A stretch of 10,462 bases of DNA from WQUF01 sp031549885 (GTDB lineage Bacteria > Bacillota > Clostridia > Clostridiales > Clostridiaceae). The notes below the pieces were generated by a model. That model searched no databases. It saw only the letters and a program-made list of their open reading frames with translations, and was not told the origin of the DNA. Below are positions 5,944-10,462 of this stretch, one piece after another. Location: contig JAVBPD010000056.1 of the NCBI GenBank assembly GCA_031549885.1, positions 1 to 10,462 of the forward strand. The letters are read 5' to 3'. The position numbers were made by a program, and so were the translations under genes. Within the stretch, counting starts at the first letter, position 1. Each line of letters begins with the position of its first letter.

Positions 5944-6013
5944 ATTGCGAGAATTAACACTATTAGGTAAACAATCTCAAAATATGAAGTAACTAATAGC
6001 TACACTATACAAT
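5944..6013 (-). ncRNA. second, minimal Y-like RNA lacking the tRNA-like module
   Basis: About 70 nt upstream of yrlA and similar to it at both ends. The 5' side shares AGTGTAG and TAGTTACTTCA, and the 3' side shares TTCTCGCAA-type sequence. The tRNA-like module is replaced by a 26-nt loop. The inner stem GCTATTAG/CTAATAGT matches position by position the yrlA stem GATAATAG/CTATTGTC: two pairs change on both sides (A-U to U-A and A-U to C-G) and two change by wobble, all keeping pairing. ATTG/CAAT closes the base. This is good evidence for a selected RNA stem. It could be a short Y RNA like the second Y RNA of other bacteria, or a degenerate duplicate. Confidence 0.65.
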
Positions 6014-6076
6014 ATTAAGTAGACAAAAGAACATTTAAGTTAGCGTATTTCTAGCAAATACAGTATATAACATAAA

Positions 6077-6200
6077 CATATATATTCTAGCATATTTATA
6101 CAAAACTATCAAATGATATTTTAAACAAGGTTCTTTCGCAAAATTCCATATTTATAAAATACAAAAGATAATTATGGAAGAACCAAGAATACAGACATGT
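6077..6200 (-). repeat. tandem repeat unit A: hairpin element and promoter
   Basis: A 124-bp unit that is nearly identical to the next unit (7 substitutions and one indel). In minus-strand order it holds an ACATGT palindrome, a hairpin region with stem TATGGAA/TTCCATA (6179-6173 and 6150-6144) and an outer arm pairing (6184-6175 with 6138-6129), then an identical promoter segment (6113-6077). Most differences between units fall in or near the hairpin, and those in the inner stem compensate. No open frame is seen. Probably a small RNA gene family unit. Confidence 0.8.
6084..6112 (-). promoter_or_regulatory. extended -10 promoter facing the Y RNA genes
   Basis: TTGATA (6112-6107), 17-nt spacer ending in TGC, and TAGAAT (6089-6084). 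The extended -10 TGn motif and perfect spacing make this a strong candidate. Transcription would start near 6077 and run through both Y-like RNAs. A small hairpin, GTATTT/AAATAC, lies in the leader near 6047-6063. Confidence 0.65.
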
Positions 6201-6325
6201 CATATATATTCTAGCATATTTATACAAAACTATCAAATGATATTTTAAACAAGATTCTTCCGCAAAATTCCGTATTTATAAAAATACAACAGATAATTAC
6301 GGAAGAACCAGGAATACACACATGT
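6201..6325 (-). repeat. tandem repeat unit B: hairpin element and promoter
   Basis: A 125-bp unit directly adjoining unit A. The inner stem reads TACGGAA/TTCCGTA in plus-strand terms (6298-6304 and 6268-6274), a G-C pair where unit A has A-U. The alternative outer stem (6309-6300 with 6262-6253) pairs over all 10 positions on the minus strand with one G-U. Inside, GTATTT/AAATAC-type pairing is also possible. The promoter half is identical to that of unit A. A third, partial copy of the promoter start lies at 6326-6349. Confidence 0.8.
6208..6236 (-). promoter_or_regulatory. extended -10 promoter reading into repeat unit A
   Basis: TTGATA (6236-6231), 17-nt spacer ending in TGC, and TAGAAT (6213-6208), identical to the promoter at 6084-6112. 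Predicted start is near 6201, at the beginning of unit A, so the RNA would begin with GACATGTC-type sequence. Confidence 0.65.
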
Positions 6326-6332
6326 CATATAT

Positions 6333-6338
6333 ATTTTA
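6333..6338 (-). promoter_or_regulatory. extended -10 promoter reading into repeat unit B
   Basis: TGC-TAAAAT (-10 at 6338-6333) is followed by ATATATGACATG as in the other copies, so the start would be near 6326. The -35 position holds only TTTAAA, so this promoter would rest mainly on the extended -10. It marks the partial third copy of the repeat (6326-6349). Confidence 0.5.
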
Positions 6339-6399
6339 GCATGTTTATATAAAAATTTAAATCATATTTTATTTAAATTAATGTATAAATTTGATCTAA

Positions 6400-7794
6400 T
6401 TAATTACTATCCAATGCTAATAATTCATTTGTTTTATATATATAATAATCTTTTCTTTTAAGTGTTTTTTCATATTCTTCTTTACCTTCAAATTCATTTA
6501 TTACATCTTGTTCTTCGTTACCCATATCTGAGTATTTTGATTTTCCATAAGAATGAGGTAACCAACCTTTCTTTTGACTTCCAAATATATTAAACTTCTT
6601 TAATAATTCTAAATTTGTAAATTCAATATGTGTAGTCCCTTTCTTAAAAAAAGATACATCAAAATACTTTAGCCTTATTTTTGAAGTTTGATTTTCCTTT
6701 TGAGCATTTGTAAGAACTTCATCCATATTAACTTCTTGTGATAAATTACCATCTAAATAATTAAAAACTTTTTCTATATCCATCAACTCATGGTATATAT
6801 GAGTTTTATATTTTAATTCACATACATTTCTCCATTTTTCATAAGCGTTTAGCGGAATGATCACCTTTTTATTTATTTTCCATGCCTTATTTGTCTTCCA
6901 TCCATTATAATAATGTATATTTTTAGAAGTCTCATCAAACCAATTGTGTTTATGTGAAAATGTATCAAACAAATCTAAAATAGTATTTTCAACGCTCTTC
7001 ATCATTTCTTTAGATATTTCTTTTTTAATTTCATTAATATTGTACTCTGAAAAATCATAATCTTTTAGTCTGTGAATATTGTTACTATATTTATTCCTTA
7101 GTTCTTGTGTGAAAATATCATTAAACATCTTAGTTTGAAATAAAGTTTCCCAATATTTTTCTCGTACATTTTGGATATAACAGTTTATAACATCTACTCC
7201 ATAATCATTTTTATCACCTGATCCGCTTATACTTAAATTAATTATAGGTATAGTAGTTTGTGAATGTATGTGCTTTTGAAGATAAGGCAGCATGCAAAAA
7301 TACTCATTTATAAGTTTTACTCCTGCTTTAATTTCAAAATTATATCTTTGTATTATTTGTTTCATAGGATCAGAATCAATTAATTCTTCTGTTCTAAAAG
7401 TACAATTAACAGATTCTTCGTTTCTCAATCCATTTAAAATTATACTTTCATTACTTTTAGGTATATCTATCTCTATTAATGCTATTTGAACATCTGTTTG
7501 ATGTTCTGCATTTGTAAATGCATTATCTATATATTCTATTTTAGCATCATATTCTTCTAATTTCCTCACTAAATCTTTGCGTACATTAGAAAATGCATTT
7601 CTAATTGTCTCTGCATTTAATAAGCAAACTATTTTTCCTCCATTTTTCTGTATATCAATTGCTTTTAAAAGATGTTTATCTCCTTGATCAAATGGAGGGT
7701 TCATTATAATTAAGTCATAATTTTTATATGTATTTAATGTTAAGAAATCATCGTGTATAACCCTGCATCCTTTACCTTTCAAAATATATCTCAA
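6400..7794 (-). CDS. DUF4942-type adenine DNA methyltransferase, C-terminal part (frameshifted)
   Basis: The larger part of a class I SAM-dependent methyltransferase. The catalytic motif NPPF (residues 32-35, in a stretch beginning DLIIMNPPFDQGDKHLL) is typical of N6-adenine or N4-cytosine methyltransferases. Residues about 260-315, with NIHYYNGWKTNKAW, resemble the DUF4942 region found in phage and plasmid methyltransferases. The frame is open back to about 7857 with fitting protein sequence (CGVEYHDKL, VDCIEIDENL), so the TTG at 7794 is not the true start. SAM-binding motif I lies on the upstream fragment in another frame. One added base near 7858 would give a 538-residue protein. It may protect the element's DNA; the target sequence is unknown. 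No restriction enzyme is seen in the window. Confidence 0.8.
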   Translation of the reverse strand: MRYILKGKGCRVIHDDFLTLNTYKNYDLIIMNPPFDQGDKHLLKAIDIQKNGGKIVCLLNAETIRNAFSNVRKDLVRKLEEYDAKIEYIDNAFTNAEHQTDVQIALIEIDIPKSNESIILNGLRNEESVNCTFRTEELIDSDPMKQIIQRYNFEIKAGVKLINEYFCMLPYLQKHIHSQTTIPIINLSISGSGDKNDYGVDVINCYIQNVREKYWETLFQTKMFNDIFTQELRNKYSNNIHRLKDYDFSEYNINEIKKEISKEMMKSVENTILDLFDTFSHKHNWFDETSKNIHYYNGWKTNKAWKINKKVIIPLNAYEKWRNVCELKYKTHIYHELMDIEKVFNYLDGNLSQEVNMDEVLTNAQKENQTSKIRLKYFDVSFFKKGTTHIEFTNLELLKKFNIFGSQKKGWLPHSYGKSKYSDMGNEEQDVINEFEGKEEYEKTLKRKDYYIYKTNELLALDSN

Positions 7795-7847
7795 GTTTTC
7801 ATCTATTTCAATACAATCAACATCAATTATAAGCTTATCATGATATT

Positions 7848-8015
7848 CTACTCCACATTAACCTTCCAAGAATTGCATTTTTTACTTATTATATTAATAA
7901 TATCTCCTTTTCCAGCTGATGGCTCTAATAAAGTTTTTATCTTACTAAGATCAATACACTCTAACATTTTATCTACTAATTTTTGAGGAGTTGGATAAAA
8001 ATTTTTGTTAAACAT
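7848..8015 (-). CDS. methyltransferase N-terminal fragment with SAM motif I
   Basis: A 55-residue open frame from ATG at 8015, with AGGAAGG 8 nt upstream. It opens MFNKNFYPTPQKLVDKMLE, the usual start of phage adenine methyltransferases, and carries motif I EPSAGKGD at 31-38, the SAM-binding loop. It runs into TAG (7850-7848) just where the next frame takes over with matching methyltransferase sequence. This is the true 5' end of the gene at 6400-7794. Loss of a single base, for example a T giving AAT-TGT, explains the break. Confidence 0.85.
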   Translation of the reverse strand: MFNKNFYPTPQKLVDKMLECIDLSKIKTLLEPSAGKGDIINIISKKCNSWKVNVE

Positions 8016-8130
8016 AATAATAACCTTCCTAAATCTTCATATGCTTCATACATTAGCAATTTTTATAATATCTATTGAATAAATCATAAGTTCTTATTCC
8101 CATTTGAAAAATTCTTAAAATTTATATTTT

Positions 8131-8157
8131 ACGGTTTTAAGGATTACCGCAAACCTT
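8131..8157 (-). other. possible H-type RNA pseudoknot between direct repeats
   Basis: In the gap after the 131-residue gene the minus strand reads AAGG (8157-8154), CGGT (8149-8146), CCTT (8142-8139), ACCG (8135-8132). AAGG pairs with CCTT and CGGT with ACCG in an interlocked, pseudoknot order. A 10-nt direct repeat, TTATATTTTA on the plus strand, flanks it at 8122-8131 and 8156-8165, a spacing of 34 nt. The role is unknown; the stems are only 4 bp each. Confidence 0.4.
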
Positions 8158-8167
8158 ATATTTTAAT

Positions 8168-8563
8168 TTACCAATCTAAATTTACTCCATAATTTTTATA
8201 ATTTTCTCTTATCTTACTTGTTACAAATTCTTCTCCTTTTGCATATGCTGCTTCTACTTGTTTATTTACGTCTTCTCTTGCTTCACGATTAGTTAAATAA
8301 ATTTTATCATTTTCATCTAATGTTATTATTGTCACTACAGTTCTAGCATCTATTTCTTCACATTCTTCATCTTCCATATTATTTTTGTAAGTACATTTTA
8401 GTTCAATATTTTTTTTAATATGTATTTCTTTAACTATAAGCATCTTTGTTTTATCTTCTATACCCCATGGAGTAAATCCTATTTCTGGTACATATACCAT
8501 TTCACCAATTAATCCTAATAATTCTTTTGCACTCATTTCACTCAATATTAAATTTTTATTCAT
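8168..8563 (-). CDS. hypothetical acidic protein, 131 residues
   Basis: No family recognised. The protein is soluble and acidic. It starts MNKNLILSEMSAKELLGLIG, has a beta-rich middle (about 27-85, with alternating strands such as KMLIVKEIHI and TVVTIITL) and a helical C-terminus with NREAREDVNKQVEAAYAKGE and an aromatic end (NYGVNLDW). No membrane segment or catalytic motif is visible. ATG at 8563 follows a strong AGGAGGT. An extended -10 promoter related to those of the central repeats lies about 55 nt upstream. About 150 nt with a possible pseudoknot separate it from the methyltransferase gene. Small proteins of this kind are common in phage accessory regions. Confidence 0.7.
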   Translation of the reverse strand: MNKNLILSEMSAKELLGLIGEMVYVPEIGFTPWGIEDKTKMLIVKEIHIKKNIELKCTYKNNMEDEECEEIDARTVVTIITLDENDKIYLTNREAREDVNKQVEAAYAKGEEFVTSKIRENYKNYGVNLDW

Positions 8564-8616
8564 TTTTACTGACCTCCTAAAATTTATTTAATTTATTTAT
8601 AAGTTAATTATAATAT

Positions 8617-8622
8617 ATTTTA
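8617..8622 (-). promoter_or_regulatory. extended -10 promoter of the 131-residue gene
   Basis: TATGC-TAAAAT-ATAT on the minus strand (-10 at 8622-8617), nearly the same string as the promoters at 6084, 6208 and 6333. No good -35 is present at 17 nt, so the TGn extension would be important. It lies about 55 nt before the ATG. Confidence 0.5.
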
Positions 8623-8750
8623 GCATATAGCCCAACCATTTATTTGTATTTTTTCAATTAATTTGTCTAAAATAAATTAAATATAGAAGTAACAGTATTT
8701 ATTAGTATTTTTTTCTTATTTTTTTATAATTAAATTCGTTATTATTTATA

Positions 8751-9272
8751 TTAATAACCACTTGCAATTCTTTCATAATTTTTCTGATTTTTCTTTATAT
8801 AAGCATTAATCAATTCTTCTTTTGAAATCTTTTCAAACAAACATATCTTTATAAAATTATCTACAATCTGTGGAAAAGTAATATAATCAAATTTTAATAA
8901 AAAAATGTCTAAAAATGTATTAGTAATACCTGTGTATATTTCATCATCTACACTAAATGTATCTAGTTTTCTAAATATAATATTTAAATTACTTTTATCT
9001 TCTTTCTGAAATATTATTTTATAATCAATAGTAAGCGATAAAATAAAATGAAGACAGTCAGCAGCTTCTTCTAAAACTTTATTTTTATTTACTACATGTT
9101 TTGTTTTCCAATACTTAAAAAATTCAATTTCGTTTGCAAGCTCTGCAAGTTCAACTTTCAAAGACACTAATCTTCTTTTAGAAGTACTTTTTCGTGTAAC
9201 ATTATGTTTTTGAAATATTATTGTATCTAGTTTTTCTTGCATTTCTAATAGATCTTTAAAATTATTATTCAT
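8751..9272 (-). CDS. dimeric (type 2, all-alpha) dUTP diphosphatase
   Basis: Hydrolyses dUTP (and dUDP in this family) to dUMP, keeping uracil out of DNA and supplying ThyX. The 173-residue helical protein carries the metal-binding motifs of the MazG/dimeric dUTPase fold: ExxE at 41-44 in VELAELANEIEFFKYWK and ExxD at 69-72 in EEAADCLHFIL. The C-terminal AYIKKNQKNYERIASGY (157-173) is the usual family tail. Length fits Gram-positive phage enzymes (about 160-180). It starts 7 nt after the preceding membrane protein gene, so the two are an operon. All key acidic residues are present. Confidence 0.9.
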   Translation of the reverse strand: MNNNFKDLLEMQEKLDTIIFQKHNVTRKSTSKRRLVSLKVELAELANEIEFFKYWKTKHVVNKNKVLEEAADCLHFILSLTIDYKIIFQKEDKSNLNIIFRKLDTFSVDDEIYTGITNTFLDIFLLKFDYITFPQIVDNFIKICLFEKISKEELINAYIKKNQKNYERIASGY

Positions 9273-9279
9273 TTTTCAC

Positions 9280-9669
9280 CTATATTTTCAATTTATATTT
9301 TTTTAATTTATATCTATTTATTGATTTATAAGTAATAAAAAACAATATTACAATCATCAATGTTACAAACATAGATAATGCAATATTGTTTAAATTTGTG
9401 TATAAATTATATATTTGATTTGGTTGGACAGTTATAATACAAGTTCCAGATTGTATTTGATTATTTGAAAAATAATTTTTTACAACCATGAATGTTTTAG
9501 TGTTATTTTTTTCATTTTTAACATACACACCTTCCTTAATACTAACAATTTTAGCGTTTTTAGCAGTTTTAGTAATTGTAGCTTTTGCCTCAACGTCATT
9601 TTTTGCTTCAATCACTTTTTTATAAGTCATTCCATTGATGAGATATAAAATCTCAAAATATTTAGTCAT
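9280..9669 (-). CDS. hypothetical single-pass membrane protein
   Basis: A 129-residue protein of no recognised family. Residues 1-50 are a small alpha/beta region (YFEILYLINGMTYKKVIEAK; KNDVEAKATITKTAKNAKIV) that resembles small phage proteins with a beta-alpha-beta start. Residues about 50-92 are polar. One membrane helix spans about 95-114 (NIALSMFVTLMIVILFFITY), followed by a basic tail KSINRYKLKKYKLK, so a tail-anchored or single-pass topology with a cytosolic C-terminus is likely. GGAGG lies 12-13 nt before ATG at 9669. It follows the HU terminator and is coupled to the dUTPase gene. Confidence 0.65.
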   Translation of the reverse strand: MTKYFEILYLINGMTYKKVIEAKNDVEAKATITKTAKNAKIVSIKEGVYVKNEKNNTKTFMVVKNYFSNNQIQSGTCIITVQPNQIYNLYTNLNNIALSMFVTLMIVILFFITYKSINRYKLKKYKLKI

Positions 9670-9730
9670 TAATTATTTTTTCCTCCAAAAATTTACTTAT
9701 TTACATTTTTAATTTACTTTTCTTCAATAT

Positions 9731-9757
9731 AAAAAAGAACTATTTTAAAACAGTTCT
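9731..9757 (-). terminator. intrinsic terminator after the HU gene
   Basis: On the minus strand GAACTGTTTT (9756-9747) pairs with AAAATAGTTC (9746-9737), with one G-U and the centre forming the loop, and is followed by TTTTTT (9736-9731). It ends 12 nt after the HU stop codon and separates HU from the downstream genes. Confidence 0.8.
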
Positions 9758-9768
9758 CATTTTTCAAA

Positions 9769-10017
9769 TTATTTATTTATTGATTCCTTTTGCTCTTTTC
9801 CAACTTTAAAAGCTACTGTATTTGAAGCCGGAATATCTATTTGCTCTCTTGTTCTTGGATTCACACCTTTTCTCGCTTCTCTACATTTTACTTCAAATGT
9901 TCCAAATCCAATTAGTTGAACTTTATCATTATTTATAAGTGTTTCTTGTATACTATCTATAAATGCTTTTAAAGTAGCCTCATTATCCTTTTTAGTTAAT
10001 CCATTTTTCTCAGTCAT
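9769..10017 (-). CDS. hup: HU-family DNA-binding protein, N-terminally truncated by an IS end
   Basis: Nucleoid-associated protein of the HU/IHF fold that bends DNA as a dimer. The DNA-binding arm is intact: GFGTFEVKCREARKGVNPRT, then IDIPASNTVAFKVGK, with the intercalating proline in NPRT. Normal HU is about 90 residues and starts MNKxELIxxVAEKxGLTKKD. This one starts MTEKNGLTKKD, so about 9-11 residues of helix 1 are missing. The IS200/IS605 right end lies immediately upstream, only 4 or so nt from the ATG, and seems to have removed the native start. The ATG at 10017 could use GGGAG (10032-10028) from the IS end, 10 nt away. The gene may be a remnant or may still give a shortened protein. 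Confidence 0.88.
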   Translation of the reverse strand: MTEKNGLTKKDNEATLKAFIDSIQETLINNDKVQLIGFGTFEVKCREARKGVNPRTREQIDIPASNTVAFKVGKEQKESINK

Positions 10018-10021
10018 TTTT

Positions 10022-10210
10022 CTGATGCTCCCACACCTGAAGGAGTGGGGTTCTTAGATAGATTGACTTTTTCTATACTCTCACTATGAAATAAATCTCA
10101 TAGTTACAACATTACAGACGCTAATCATTTTCTCTAAGACTTTTACTATCAAGCGTTATGTTTAACACATTAACGATATCTTAAGGCCCACATCAAGACC
10201 TTTTTTTATT
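10022..10210 (-). ncRNA. omega-RNA (reRNA) scaffold region of TnpB
   Basis: The 189 nt between the tnpB stop and the element's right end are non-coding and structured, with hairpins ACTATGA/TCATAGT (near 10083-10106) and the terminal CCCACTCC-TTCA-GGTGTGGG. In IS200/IS605 elements this stretch, often with the 3' end of tnpB, forms the guide RNA scaffold, and the flanking bases form the guide. Here the guide would start at about 10021-10017 and read into the HU gene. Boundaries are inferred from family knowledge. Confidence 0.55.
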
Positions 10211-10462
10211 CTAAATTCCCATACTGGATATTTTTTTATCTTTGCTATTTTTCAATCTTTCAATTTCGTCATCATGAAGCATTTTAAAATTATCGAATTC
10301 TTCAAAGCATAAGTTTCTGTCTATTTCTTTTAGATTATCTTTTACATTCATTATTAAAAACGAACTATACATATCTCTTTGGATCTTAATTCCCTGAAAG
10401 TCATTCCACCTTTCAGATAACTCTTTTTTGTTATATTCATCTGTTATATGATTATATTGAGA
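10211..10462 (-). CDS. tnpB: TnpB/OrfB-like IS200/IS605 nuclease, C-terminal 83 residues (partial)
   Basis: The open frame enters from the right edge and ends at TAG 10213-10211. Sequence such as EYNKKELSERWNDFQGIKIQ, RDMYSSFLIMNV and the terminus DKKISSMGI is the pattern I know from the C-termini of clostridial IS605 OrfB-type proteins. In these, the Asp of QRDMYSSF is the likely last RuvC active-site acid. TnpB is an RNA-guided endonuclease that cuts sites matching the flank of its element and so favours its retention. The rest of the gene, and any tnpA, are outside the window, so intactness cannot be judged. Confidence 0.75.
   Translation of the reverse strand, partial: SQYNHITDEYNKKELSERWNDFQGIKIQRDMYSSFLIMNVKDNLKEIDRNLCFEEFDNFKMLHDDEIERLKNSKDKKISSMGI

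Larger units (their letters stand above)
10022..10462 (-). mobile_element. right-end portion of an IS200/IS605-type element
   Basis: Includes the tnpB C-terminus, about 190 nt of non-coding sequence and a subterminal hairpin (10030-10037 with 10042-10049, loop of 4) of the kind recognised by the HUH transposase. The element continues beyond the right edge. The exact terminus is not certain, but HU-like sequence resumes at about 10018-10021. No target duplication is expected for this family. Confidence 0.75.

Noticed and set aside
5768..5992. 74-codon plus-strand open frame
   Set aside because: It lies across the YrlA RNA and half of the second Y-like RNA on the opposite strand, lacks a ribosome binding site and has no protein-like pattern.
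6077..6349. CRISPR-like array
   Set aside because: Only two long (124/125 bp) adjoining units with no spacers and no cas genes.
7292..7489. 65-codon plus-strand open frame
   Set aside because: Antisense shadow of the methyltransferase gene.
7753..7986. 77-codon plus-strand open frame
   Set aside because: Antisense to the methyltransferase 5' region; the minus strand carries the clear motifs there.
10083..10106. Third copy of the rsr/ligase terminator hairpin
   Set aside because: It shares ACTATGAG by sequence, but it has a 7-bp stem, no T-run and lies in the omega-RNA region, so the likeness is probably chance.

Overview
The window is very AT-rich, with AGA and TTA codons, AGGAGG-type ribosome binding sites and long A/T spacers. 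This points to a low-GC Firmicute, most likely Clostridium. The gene mix (ThyX, dimeric dUTPase, RNA ligase, orphan thioredoxin, HU, DUF4942-type methyltransferase, IS200/IS605 remnant) looks like accessory DNA of a large phage, prophage or plasmid rather than core chromosome. The phage-versus-plasmid choice is inference.

Nearly all genes lie on the minus strand, so they read from right to left. At the right edge is the end of an IS200/IS605 element: the tnpB C-terminus, its omega-RNA region and the right-end hairpin. It abuts, and appears to have cut off, the first codons of a HU gene. Next come a small membrane protein and a dimeric dUTPase, then a 131-residue unknown, then an adenine-type DNA methyltransferase split by a frameshift.

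The centre (about 3270-6350) is the most interesting part: an apparent Ro ribonucleoprotein locus. In transcription order it has two 124/125-bp tandem units, each with a promoter and a hairpin; a short Y-like RNA without an effector module; a 160-nt YrlA-type Y RNA with a near-perfect tRNA-like module; a terminator hairpin; the Ro60/Rsr protein (TROVE plus vWA, frameshifted); a second related terminator hairpin; and an Rnl2-like ATP-dependent RNA ligase. Known Ro RNPs use Y RNAs as tethers and gates, and bacterial rsr genes often sit with RNA-repair genes. Here an Rnl2-type ligase appears to fill that place.

Downstream (2862-667) are a MerR/IS607-like HTH protein, ThyX, an SPFH/prohibitin-like membrane protein, a coiled-coil unknown and a tiny thioredoxin, ending at back-to-back terminators. 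Facing them on the plus strand is a 47-residue single-pass membrane peptide behind a 38-bp perfect palindrome. A further minus-strand gene seems to start right at the left edge.

Two genes (rsr and the methyltransferase) each lack one base, so either they are decaying or the sequence carries single-base deletion errors.
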